Assembly (NCBI GenBank): GCA_026745465.1
Contig: JACYXH010000278.1
Span: 1,952,285 to 2,016,284, forward strand
Length of the DNA stretch: 64,000 nt
Origin: Lota lota
Lineage: Eukaryota; Chordata; Actinopteri; Gadiformes; Lotidae
Direction: 5' to 3'
Shown: piece after piece, positions 1 to 8,883 of the stretch
Position numbering within the stretch: the first letter of the stretch is position 1
Layout of the letters: every line of letters starts with the position of its first letter
Position numbers and translations under genes: made by a program
The notes under the pieces: generated by a model
The model's input: the letters and a program-made list of their open reading frames with translations, nothing else
Database searches by the model: none
What the model was told of the DNA's origin: nothing

Positions 1-1299
1 TTCGCCTGCTACAGGTTTTATGACTACATCTACGGCAAGCCGGTCACGATTGAGACCAACCACCAGCCCTTGGTCACCATTCACAACAAACCATTTCACA
101 CCATCCCACCACGCCTGCAACGCATGATGCTGCAGTTACAAAAATTCAACTTGACTCTCACCTACAAGAAAGGAAAACACCTCTACCTAGCCGACACCCT
201 TTCCCGTGCACCAAGATGCAACGTCAGCCCCCAGAGGCCAGAACGGCCAGAGTTCGAGGTGATGACAGTTCAACTGATATCTCCACGGCGTCTTGAAGAA
301 CTCCGTAAATACACTGCTGCAGACACAGTGCTGCAGAAACTCACCCATTTCATTCAACAGGGCTGGCCAAGACGTCCGTGCAGCGTACCTACAGAAGTGA
401 GACCATTCTTCGGTTTCCGTGATGTACTCACCGTCGAAGACGGGGTCATCATGACAGGAAACAGGGCAGTCGTGCCCACTGCCCTGCACACTGAGTATTT
501 GAAGGTGCTACACATGGGACACCCAGGAGTTGAATCCACAAAGAGAAGGGCGAGGGAAAGTGTTTTCTGGCCATCAATAAATGAGGACATTCAGGATGTC
601 ATTATGGCATGCGGCATCTGCAACAGCCTGAAGCCCCACCCGCAAAAAGAGCCGCTAAAACTGCACACAGTCCCGGACCTGCCCTGGTCTCTCTTCGCCA
701 CAGACATATTTGAATGGAGGAATCACCACTACCTGGTGCTTGTTGATTCATACTCTGGGTGGTTTGAGATAGACCGGCTCAGCTGCCTGTCATCATCGAC
801 AGTCATCGATAAGCTAAAGCACCATTTCTATGTCCACGGGATACCACAGAAGCTATGGTCGGACAACGGCACCCAGTATACTAGCCAGGTCTTCCATGAC
901 TTTGCCCGATCCTGGGATTTCCAGCATGTGACAAGCAGTCCTGAATATCCACAGTCCAATGGCCTCAGTGAGAGGGCTGTAAGGAGTGCAAAGAAACTGT
1001 TGGAGATCACAGCGAGAGACGGGACAGATTTCTACCTGAATCTGCTCGGCATACGAAACACGCCCCAAGACAACACTCTGGGCTCACCACCTGCACAAAG
1101 GCTTTTGTCCCGTCGCACTCTGACTATTCTGCCTGTCTGCAAGCAATTGCTTGAACCAGCTGCGAAAACCCCGACCTATCAAAGCACAGTTAACAAAGAA
1201 GCGGCAGACACAAAAACACTACTACGACAAGACCAGCAAACCACTACGCCCCCTGGCACCAAACCAGGTAGTACTACTCCAATCAAAAAGGGGACATAA
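1..1299 (+). CDS. Gypsy A pol fragment: RNase H end and integrase
   Basis: The frame is open from base 1 and has no start here, so this is the C-terminal part of a pol polyprotein that reverse-transcribes and integrates the element. Visible blocks are the RNase H end (ETNHQPL, then the KKGKHLYLADTLSR linker), an integrase HHCC finger (H-x3-H in HMGHPG, C-x2-C in CGIC), and a core with D (TDIFEW), D (SDNGTQYTS) and E (NGLSERAV). After about position 1175 the frame reads nonsense to the stop at 1299, while homologous sequence continues in the next frame. A single-base frameshift near 1160-1195 therefore breaks the gene. Domain assignment is firm; activity is not expected. Confidence 0.85.
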   Translation, partial: FACYRFYDYIYGKPVTIETNHQPLVTIHNKPFHTIPPRLQRMMLQLQKFNLTLTYKKGKHLYLADTLSRAPRCNVSPQRPERPEFEVMTVQLISPRRLEELRKYTAADTVLQKLTHFIQQGWPRRPCSVPTEVRPFFGFRDVLTVEDGVIMTGNRAVVPTALHTEYLKVLHMGHPGVESTKRRARESVFWPSINEDIQDVIMACGICNSLKPHPQKEPLKLHTVPDLPWSLFATDIFEWRNHHYLVLVDSYSGWFEIDRLSCLSSSTVIDKLKHHFYVHGIPQKLWSDNGTQYTSQVFHDFARSWDFQHVTSSPEYPQSNGLSERAVRSAKKLLEITARDGTDFYLNLLGIRNTPQDNTLGSPPAQRLLSRRTLTILPVCKQLLEPAAKTPTYQSTVNKEAADTKTLLRQDQQTTTPPGTKPGSTTPIKKGT

Positions 1300-1675
1300 C
1301 ACAGTGGGAATCGTGAAGCAAAAGTGTGATGAGCCACGCTCATATGTGGTGGTTTCTGAAGGGAAGGAATACAGGCGTAACCGACGCCACATCCTGCCAG
1401 TGGTGGAGCCACAGCCTTCAAGGAGCACCACGTACACTGATGAATCAAACACAGGAGGATACACACCCGACGCGGACATGGAGAAAATACAAGGGACTGG
1501 AACAACTAAACAAACACCACCAGAACAATGTCACAGACTACTAAGTCCAGAAAAGCCTCCCACCAGTGTATCCCAGCAACACGTGGAACCGCAGGCCAGA
1601 AACCCAGTTCAAGCTGCCACTTCCATGTACATCACTAGGTCCGGAAGAGTCTCTAGCCAAATACAAAATACATGA
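1151..1675 (+). pseudogene. Gypsy A integrase C-terminal tail (frameshifted)
   Basis: This second frame resumes the integrase tail: a basic stretch (KAQLTKKRQTQKHYYDK) followed by an SH3-like block (VVLLQSKRGHNTVGIVKQK, then EYRRNRRHILPV). The same order is seen in element B at 17240-17500 and in element D. The reading frame ends at a stop at 1673-1675. It is the natural continuation of the preceding frame, displaced by a frameshift; its own first ATG is incidental. Confidence 0.75.
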
Positions 1676-1906
1676 ACTGAATGAGCTACTCAAGTCTATT
1701 GAATCCAAACTGTTTGGAATAACACTTTGTTCCTTGAGTTATACATAATGTTCCATTCTGTTAATGCATTTAGTTGTGGGACACTCGCAGAGTTCATTTT
1801 ATGTCAACCAGATCATATTTGTGTTTCTATTATAAAACTGGTGTTAGTGCAGACGTATGCTGTTCAATGTTTCTCATGTTCAGGAGCCACAGCTAAAGAA
1901 GGGGGA

Positions 1907-2103
1907 TGTAGATACTGGTACAGTTGAGTGTTTTGACCCTAGTGTGTTACGGTACTACGAGTGGCTCTCGGGAGACGGCCCCCGGAAATGGATATAGTTA
2001 TACGGCGGGAACTCGAGGCAGGTAGACGCTATATCTGTTAAGCTGTGGACGTTAATAAAAAGAAGTTCAACTTTCACTCGGTTACATTATTGACAAAACT
2101 ACA
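1907..2103 (+). repeat. 3' LTR of Gypsy A (197 bp)
   Basis: It begins TGTAGATACTGG directly after a polypurine tract (AAAGAAGGGGGA) and ends TTGACAAAACTACA, giving TGTAG/CTACA inverted termini. An AATAAA signal lies at about 2054-2059. No second copy is present because the 5' LTR is outside the window. Confidence 0.75.
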
Positions 2104-3331
2104 CTTACTTCATATGTTAACAATACCGATTGACATTGCTAAAGCAGAAGCTATGGTGAGTTTACAGGGGTAATCTCAAAGATTTATTTATTGTTGTTCC
2201 CATAAATCTCAAGCCTCAGACGTAACATTCATAATACTGAAAATGCAAAGGCTTTCATCAGTGGGCCATAGTCTCAATCGCCATGGTGCTACCTCCTTCG
2301 GCGATAGTGACTTAGAGGAATTTGCCAGTTTGTTAAGACCACAGGTTAATTGCTGACATTGTTTATGCCGAAATGTCATGATTTTTGTTCAACTCACCCC
2401 CTTTCACGGTGTAGACGCGTTCGAAATTGGGAAGTTGGCCGTCAATTGACATCCATTATATTCCTAACAAGTGTTTAGCAGCTCCCATAGCTGTATCTTT
2501 GTTTTTTCCAACCCAAGTAAGCGCATACAAACGGCCATGGCAAGGTAGCTTTCTATAAAAGTGCCCACTAATGAACAAATCCACAAGTTTGATTCTGTGT
2601 TTACTGGCCACTGCGCATGCTCACGGACCTTATTGGCAGTGTGATAATTCTGAATGCAGAGCAACTTTTCAATAAGTCACAAGTTTAAGTATAGGAGGGT
2701 GTGATTTTTTTTAACTAATTTGAACGCAGCATAAGCGATCTGCGTTTACACACCATAGCGCATGGTCATGGACTTAAAGACAGACAGAGAGACGTGCAGT
2801 TACGAATTCTTGAATGTTAAATGCCCTGGCCATGAGCACGGTGCTGAATTTGAGATCGAACTGTGGATTGTTTATTACTTAGATTTGTGTTCATTTGACA
2901 GTCTTGTTCAACGTACATTCATTCAACCGAGCACTTGTGAATTGAATGCTTAGGCTGCCTCATTCTCTGTCCGTAAGCTTGGGGTGTGTAAACACAATCG
3001 AAACTTGTGGATTTGTTCGATGTGCGCGTTATTGGAGAAAACTACGTAGCCGGGGCAGTTCGTATGCCCTTCCTTGTGTTGGACAAACCAAGATACAGTT
3101 ATGGCCACAGAGACTGCCACTTAAGTATTGAAGCTTATAGTTCTCTAAATGTAGCCATTTAAAAGCTTAATGATGGAAGGTTCTCTACAGCATTAGAAGT
3201 TGCTCTAGAGCACCAGAGAAACCAGCTTCAAACATCTGTGGGATCAGTCGGGGTGCTTAAGGAGAATACATTGTCTACATTAAAGGTATGCTATGTAATC
3301 TCTGCCACTAGTGATTTGTCAATCAAAACAA
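2104..3331. other. Non-coding spacer between Gypsy A and Gypsy B
   Basis: No convincing gene. Short open frames here look random. The only structure seen is the long foldback described separately. A truncated Gypsy B LTR follows at the right edge. Confidence 0.6.
2464..3125. repeat. Long imperfect inverted repeat (foldback)
   Basis: The left arm (about 2464-2690) pairs with the reverse complement of the right arm (about 2940-3125). Shared blocks include CCATAGCTGTATCTT against CCATAACTGTATCTT, a shared CATAC block and the identical GAACAAATCCACAAGTTT. The arms are clearly related but diverged, with about 250 bp between them. No transposase is seen. This could be a foldback or MITE-like DNA element, or an inverted duplication. 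Confidence 0.6.
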
Positions 3332-3424
3332 TGTTGGTCTAGGACTTACCATTATGTTATAATAAAAGCAATACTGTTTCAAAGTATTCCCTCAGTATCA
3401 GGTCATTCAACATGGTGTCAGAAG
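3332..3424 (+). repeat. Gypsy B 5' LTR remnant and primer binding site
   Basis: 81 bp (3332-3412) match the end of the 3' LTR at 18072-18144, including the TATAATAAAAGC block and the CAACA end. Upstream of 3332 the similarity stops, so this LTR is truncated or replaced at its 5' side. Directly after it TGGTGTCAGAAG (3413-3424) is the PBS. The same PBS follows the 5' LTR of element D, and it resembles the complement of a tRNA-Leu 3' end. Confidence 0.75.
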
Positions 3425-3566
3425 TCAACGCGGACATAATGGACTATACAAGTCTTGAAAACGAGTAGGAAGATCAACTCACAGATCGAGCGAGGACAAC
3501 TAACGTTAACGTAGCTAACAAGCTAACGCCGCAAGCTAGCACTAGCAACTAACGTGCACCATCGTG

Positions 3567-4839
3567 ATGGCTGATGGATTTTGCAGACCTGACCCTATAC
3601 TTTTTGATGGGAACGTCGCAGAGAACTGGCGAGTGTTCGAATAAGAGTGTGACATTTTCATTGCGGCGGCACACTTTGACAACCCAGCCCGCACACAGGC
3701 ATATATTCTCCTCAATCTAGCAGGATCAAAAGCCATTGAACGAGAGAGGTCATTCGTATACGCGGAGGAGGTGAGAGCTCCCGGGGACGGAGGCGTCATC
3801 ACTCCGGCCGAGTCAAAAGAAGACCCAATATGTCTGAAGAGGAAATTTCGGGAGATTTGCAATCCTCAAACCAACATTACGATAGAAAGCCACAAGTTCA
3901 ACACAAGGTGTCAAAACCAAGGTGAGACCATTTAATCATATGTCACTGATTTAAGGATCAAAGCAAAGAGCTCTAATTTTGGAATTTTGCAAGATGAACT
4001 CATCAGAGATAGACTCGTATGCGGCATAAATAATGACAGTCTGAGAAAGATTTTGCTGCGTGATAGTGAACTGACTCTAACCAAGGTTATATCTGTATGT
4101 CGAATACATGAGCTGGCAGAACAGCACACAAATACATTATCATCACCGCAAACACCAGCCAACGTTGACGCTGTACAGTACAGATTTGCAAGGAAGCAGA
4201 GATTTGATACAAGACGAACATTACAGTCAGAGAGGAATGCACAGCCAATCACAAATTGTAACAATTGTGGAGGTAGCCAAGCAGCTAAGAGAGAAAATTG
4301 CCCAGCATATGGTCAACAGTGTCACACATGTAAGAAATTGAACCATTACAAAATGTGTTGCAGATCAACACAGCAGCACCATAGCACACAGAGATATAGG
4401 AAATCTGTGTAGGAAAAAACTAGAACCAGCCCGAGCCACGAGTAGTAGCGACGATGATTCATACTATGTGGATGGAATAACACTGGAGAACATTGACACG
4501 GTATACTCTCATGCTAAGGAGAAATGTGAAGCATTTACCACTGTCCACGTCAATGGCAAGCCTATCGAAATGAAAGTCGATACAGGGGCAAAATGCAACG
4601 CCATATCATATGATACATTCAAACGTGTGAAGAACAGGGAAGAAATAGACTGTTCAAGAATCACCAACTTGGTGGCATATGGAGGAAATCAGATTAACAC
4701 TGTGGGTTCAGTTGTCCTGTCATGTCACCTAGCAAGCCAGCCATATGCACTACAGTTCTACATGATGGAGAGAAATGTCCAGCCACTGCTAGGCTTACCA
4801 GCATGCATTCGCATTGTTGAGACTTCTAGCGCAGAATGA
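3567..4839 (+). pseudogene. Gypsy B gag and protease (broken)
   Basis: The gag frame starts at ATG 3567 and has in-frame stops at about 3642 and 3933. It then stays open through a cysteine-rich block (CNNCGG, then CHTCKKLNHYKMCC) to a TAG near 4410. The protease is in another frame from about 4468, with the aspartic motif VDTGAKCNAIS and the flap-side LLGLPACIR. At 4815 the BEL element begins; the remaining bases of this frame are BEL LTR, and protease sequence resumes at 13435. The gene is non-functional. Confidence 0.8.
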
Positions 4840-4864
4840 AAAAAAAAATTCTGTTATGTGCGCT

Positions 4865-5669
4865 TGTTACCGTTACGACTAGGACCCAAGTGCAAGACAC
4901 GGAGACGAGAAGGGAACGGGTTGAAAATGGGATTTATTATAAGCTCAGGCACAGGCAAGGGCAAGGCAGGCGGATAGTTGAGCAGGCAGCAGGCAGTAGA
5001 CAGGCGGGGGGTCAGGCAGGCAGAGGGACGTAGGCAGGCGGGTAGTCGAGCAGGCAGTAGGCAGGCGGGGAGTCAGGCAGACAGAGGGACGTAGGCAGGC
5101 GGGTAGTCAGGAGGCAGTAGACAGGCGGGGGGTCAGGCAGGCAGGCGGGTAGTCGAGCAGGCAGTAGGCAGGCGGGGAGTCAGGCGGCAGTAGGCAGGCG
5201 GGGAGTCAGACAGGCAGACGGGTAATCAGGAAAGCAAGGCTCGGCAACGGGGAAACAGGCAGGCAGGCAGGCAGGGACTAGGAAACAGGAACGAGGAGGA
5301 CAAGAGGAGAAGGTACTGGAACGGGAGCAGGAACAGGAACGAGAGCAGGAACAAGAACGAGAGCAGGAACAAGAACCGGAGCGGAACAAGAACGGGAGCG
5401 GAACCCGTAACAGGAACAAGGAACTAAAAGGCGAGGACGAAGTTACTGAGAGAAGTGAACACACTAAACTAAACAACGAACTAGCACTGGCTCTGTGGGG
5501 AGCCAGTGCTTAAGTACAGAGGGGGGTGATTCGTGATTGCTGGCAGGAGTGTAGACCGGAGTGCACGTGGTGGCTAATTGACGAGAGGTAAACAAAGAGC
5601 ACATGGTGTAGTGGCACCGGCTGCCACTAGATGGTGGAGTTTGACAGAAACGGAGAGGGTCACGTAACA
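4865..5669 (-). repeat. 3' LTR of the proline-rich element (minus orientation)
   Basis: This is 805 bp and nearly identical to the copy at 7626-8430; I noticed only a couple of substitutions in the parts compared. On the minus strand an AATAAA lies in the block complementary to GGGATTTATTATAAGC (about 4930). The region of about 4965-5260 is an array of short GGCAGGCGGG-type units, a minisatellite inside the LTR. The solo LTR at 53940 has a much shorter array. Confidence 0.88.
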
Positions 5670-7609
5670 GTACCCCCCCCCCAACGGACGCCTCCAGGCG
5701 TACGCACGGCGGGGGAGGGTGCTGGCGGTGGGAATCCCGAGTTAGGGAGGGGTCCAGGATACGCCGGAATGCTGCCAACCAGGGAGAGGGCGGTGCCGGG
5801 AACGGAGGAGACAGCGGACCGGGGCTTTCTCCCGGCGGAAAGCTGCGGGACAGGAGGCCGGAACTTGTATTTCTTATATTGGGAGCGGGCGGGCGTCCGT
5901 CGCCGACCGCGACGACGCAAATCAGGTAGGCGTCTTCCAGGGTACGCCAGGATGCTGTCAATCACCCGGGGAAGTGGCGGAGTCGGGGACGGAAGAGACA
6001 GCGGACTAGGCTTTTTCCCGACGGATAACCGTGGGACCGGTAACCGGCGCTTGCGTGCCTGGTGTTGGGAGCGTGCGGACGCACGTCGTCGTCCGCGACG
6101 ATGCACATCCAGGGGGCGTCCAACAGGATACGCCGGGATGCTGTCAACCACCCGGGGAAAAGACAAAGCCGGGGACGGAGGTGACAGCGGACTAGGGGAC
6201 AGCTGCTGCTGGGACACAGGGTCAGGAGGACACTGGGGCGCAGGGCCGGAAGGGAACTGCTGCAGTTCAGGATCAGGAGGACACTGGGACTCGGGACCTG
6301 GAGACAGCTGGGGCTTGGACTCGGGACCTGGAGACAACTGGGACTTGGACTCGGGACCTGGAGACAACTGGGACTTGGACTTGGACTCGGGAACTGGAGA
6401 CAACTGGGACTTGAACTCGGGACCTGGAGACAACTGGGACTTGGACTTGGGACCTGGGGACAACTGGGACTTGGACTCGGGACCTGGAGACAACTGGGAC
6501 TTGGACTCGGGAACTGGAGACAACTGGGACTTGGACTCGGGACCTGGAGACAGCAGCTGCTGGGGCTTAGGGCTGGGAGGCCGCTGGGGCTTGGGACCAG
6601 GAGACAGCAGCTGCTGGGGCTGAGGGCCGAGAGGCCGCTGGGGCTTGGGACCAGAAGGCAGCTGTTGCCGGGGCTCAGGGCCAGGAGGCCGCTGAGGTTT
6701 GGGACCAGGTGACCGCAGTTGCTGGGGCTGAGGGCCTGGAGGCCGCTGGGGCTTAAGACCAGGAGGCAACTGCTGCTGGAACTCAGGGCCGGGAGGCCGC
6801 TGAGGCTTGGGACCAGAAGGCAGCTGTTGCTGGGGCTCGGAAACCGGAAGCAACGGCTGCGGAGACAGGGGTTTAGAAACAGGAGTCCACGGCTGTGGGG
6901 GCTGTGAGCACGGAGTCCACGGCTGTGTGGGCTGGTGCTTGGGATCCGGAGACCACGGCTGCGGGACCTGGGGCTCGGAACCAGGAGGCCACGGTTGCGG
7001 TGGCTGAGGCTCGGAACCAGGGGGAAACGGCTGCGGGAGCTGAGGCTTGGAAACAGGAGAGAACAGCTGCGGGGGCTGAGGCTTGGAGCTCGGGGAATAC
7101 AGCTGTGGGAGCTGAGGCTTGGAAACAGGGGGAAACAGCTGCGGGGGCTGAGGCTTGGAAACAGGAGAGAACAGCTGTGGTGGTTGAGGACTGGAACCAG
7201 GAGGCCACTCCTGCTGGGGCTTGGAACCAGGAGACCACTGCTGTGGTGGTTGAGGACTGGATGCTGCGGCTGCAGCGGGGGTTGGTGACCGCGAGACTGC
7301 GGTTGCAGCGGGAGTCGGTGGCCACGAGACTGCGGTTGCAGCGGGAGTTGGTGGCCACGATGCTGCGGTTGCAGCGGGAGTTGGTGACCACGATGCTGCA
7401 GTTGCAGCGGGGGTTGGAGGCCACGATGCTGCAGTTGCAGCGGGAGTTGGTGGCCACGAGACTGCTGAGCGGATTTCACGCGCGATGCGAGCCGCCTTAA
7501 GCTCTTCAAGGGAGGACTTGATTTCTGCCAAAGCTGATTCGTAGGGGAAATAAGGTATTCCTAGCCGGGAATAAGCCTGGCGTATGGAATCCGTGTCTGC
7601 TGGGTCCAT
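5660..7609 (-). CDS. Proline-rich repeat protein of non-autonomous LTR element
   Basis: 649 codons. The ATG lies in an excellent context (GCCACCATGG) about 17 nt after the 5' LTR, and the stop falls at the start of the 3' LTR. The N-terminus (MDPADTDSIRQAYSRLG, then a helical AEIKSSLEELKAARIAREI) resembles the start of Gypsy gag proteins; this is recognition from memory. The rest is repetitive: about six SWPPTPAATAA units, then PQPPQLFSPVSKPQ-like units, GPKPQRPPGPEP-like units, about ten SPGPESKSQL units, and a basic C-terminus with repeated DSI-AYP plus RRGRRR-ARSQ blocks. No enzyme motif is present. Other frames of this GC-rich repeat are also long and open, so ORF length alone proves little; the start context and position are the better evidence. 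It could be a degenerate gag or RNA-binding protein. Confidence 0.6.
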   Translation of the reverse strand: MDPADTDSIRQAYSRLGIPYFPYESALAEIKSSLEELKAARIAREIRSAVSWPPTPAATAASWPPTPAATAASWSPTPAATAASWPPTPAATAVSWPPTPAATAVSRSPTPAAAAASSPQPPQQWSPGSKPQQEWPPGSSPQPPQLFSPVSKPQPPQLFPPVSKPQLPQLYSPSSKPQPPQLFSPVSKPQLPQPFPPGSEPQPPQPWPPGSEPQVPQPWSPDPKHQPTQPWTPCSQPPQPWTPVSKPLSPQPLLPVSEPQQQLPSGPKPQRPPGPEFQQQLPPGLKPQRPPGPQPQQLRSPGPKPQRPPGPEPRQQLPSGPKPQRPLGPQPQQLLSPGPKPQRPPSPKPQQLLSPGPESKSQLSPVPESKSQLSPGPESKSQLSPGPKSKSQLSPGPEFKSQLSPVPESKSKSQLSPGPESKSQLSPGPESKPQLSPGPESQCPPDPELQQFPSGPAPQCPPDPVSQQQLSPSPLSPPSPALSFPRVVDSIPAYPVGRPLDVHRRGRRRASARSQHQARKRRLPVPRLSVGKKPSPLSLPSPTPPLPRVIDSILAYPGRRLPDLRRRGRRRTPARSQYKKYKFRPPVPQLSAGRKPRSAVSSVPGTALSLVGSIPAYPGPLPNSGFPPPAPSPAVRTPGGVRWGGGTVT

Positions 7610-7625
7610 GGTGGCTAGTTCGTAC

Positions 7626-8430
7626 TGTTACCGTTACGACTAGGACCCAAGTGCAAGACACGGAGACGAGAAGGGAACGGGTTGAAAATGGGATTTATTA
7701 TAAGCTCAGGCACAGGCAAGGGCAAGGCAGGCGGATAGTTGAGCAGGCAGCAGGCAGTAGACAGGCGGGGGGTCAGGCAGGCAGAGGGACGTAGGCAGGC
7801 GGGTAGTCGAGCAGGCAGTAGGCAGGCGGGGAGTCAGGCAGACAGAGGGACGTAGGCAGGCGGGTAGTCAGGAGGCAGTAGACAGGCAGGGGGTCAGGCA
7901 GGCAGGCGGGTAGTCGAGCAGGCAGTAGGCAGGCGGGGAGTCAGGCGGCAGTAGGCAGGCGGGGAGTCAGGCAGGCAGACGGGTAATCAGGAAAGCAAGG
8001 CTCGGCAACGGGGAAACAGGCAGGCAGGCAGGCAGGGACTAGGAAACAGGAACGAGGAGGACAAGAGGAGAAGGTACTGGAACGGGAGCAGGAACAGGAA
8101 CGAGAGCAGGAACAAGAACGAGAGCAGGAACAAGAACCGGAGCGGAACAAGAACGGGAGCGGAACCCGTAACAGGAACAAGGAACTAAAAGGCGAGGACG
8201 AAGTTACTGAGAGAAGTGAACACACTAAACTAAACAACGAACTAGCACTGGCTCTGTGGGGAGCCAGTGCTTAAGTACAGAGGGGGGTGATTCGTGATTG
8301 CTGGCAGGAGTGTAGACCGGAGTGCACGTGGTGGCTAATTGACGAGAGGTAAACAAAGAGCACATGGTGTAGTGGCACCGGCTGCCACTAGATGGTGGAG
8401 TTTGACAGAAACGGAGAGGGTCACGTAACA
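7626..8430 (-). repeat. 5' LTR of the proline-rich element (minus orientation)
   Basis: This LTR leads the element on the minus strand. It is directly followed (toward lower coordinates) by 16 bases and then the ATG of the proline-rich ORF. I see no clear TGG-type primer site next to it, which is unusual for an LTR element. Confidence 0.85.
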
Positions 8431-8873
8431 GCGCATGCGCAGCTTCATGACAAATTTTACGGCACCTAGTAATCAACCACGGAAAACAAGCATCAGGAGC
8501 ACAGCCCGTTGGTATGGAACTACGCAGTTAATTATTAATGTTTAGGTTACTTGTATTAAGTACTGAACGTTTGCCTCACTGTGTCGGTGGAAGTTAGCCG
8601 AGTGCAGGCTTATTTGTCTTGTGCTAATTGTTCAAAGCACTCGGCTGGTTTCTGGTGGCGGTGGTAACGATGTTGCAGGCTTATTTGTTTTCGTTATTGA
8701 CATTATTGTTATATTATATATTTGAATAATATATTGTCATTTGTTTGTTGTATTTCAGGTTTATGACCTGTGGTCATTTGATTGAAAATAAAATTAAAGA
8801 CAAAACACGAGTTATAATATTGCGTGCTTCCTGGTGAGCCTTTTCGGAGGGCTGAACAACGAAGATCCGAACA
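8431..8873 (+). repeat. BEL 5' LTR, downstream part
   Basis: This matches the 3' LTR at about 12990-13434 nearly base for base, for example CGGCACCTAGTAATCAACCA and GTGAGCCTTTTCGGAGGG. The first 50 bp of the same LTR are at 4815-4864, displaced by the nested element. The high identity of the two LTRs suggests a fairly recent BEL insertion. Confidence 0.85.
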
Positions 8874-8883
8874 GTCATAAACC

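Larger units (their letters stand above)
1..2103 (+). mobile_element. Ty3/Gypsy LTR retrotransposon A, 3' half
   Basis: The window opens inside the RNase H domain of a Gypsy element. It continues through a zinc-binding integrase N-terminus, a DDE integrase core and a C-terminal tail, then a purine run (about 1895-1906) and an LTR beginning TGTAG and ending CTACA. The 5' half lies outside the window. The order RNase H then integrase is that of Ty3/Gypsy. The protein is close to that of Gypsy element B further right, so the two are related families or subfamilies. Confidence 0.9.
4865..8430 (-). mobile_element. Non-autonomous LTR retrotransposon with proline-rich ORF
   Basis: Two 805-bp LTRs (4865-5669, 7626-8430) with perfect 6-bp inverted ends TGTTAC/GTAACA flank a 1956-bp inner region. 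The insertion lies in the BEL 5' LTR; flanks GCGCT/GCGCA fit a 5-bp duplication with one change. On the minus strand a guanine-rich tract (about 5671-5683) stands before the 3' LTR as a PPT. No protease, RT, RNase H or integrase is encoded, so it must depend on another element. A 567-bp solo LTR of the same family lies at 53940-54506. Confidence 0.88.

Noticed and set aside
5180-5476. 98-codon Ser/Cys-rich ORF present twice (also 7941-8237)
   Set aside because: It lies inside the LTR and is duplicated only because the LTR is; the repeat array explains the composition.
5631-6623. Plus-strand 330-codon Gly/Asp-rich open frame
   Set aside because: It lies antisense to the proline-rich ORF; the GC-rich tandem units leave several frames open. 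It has no start context or domain.
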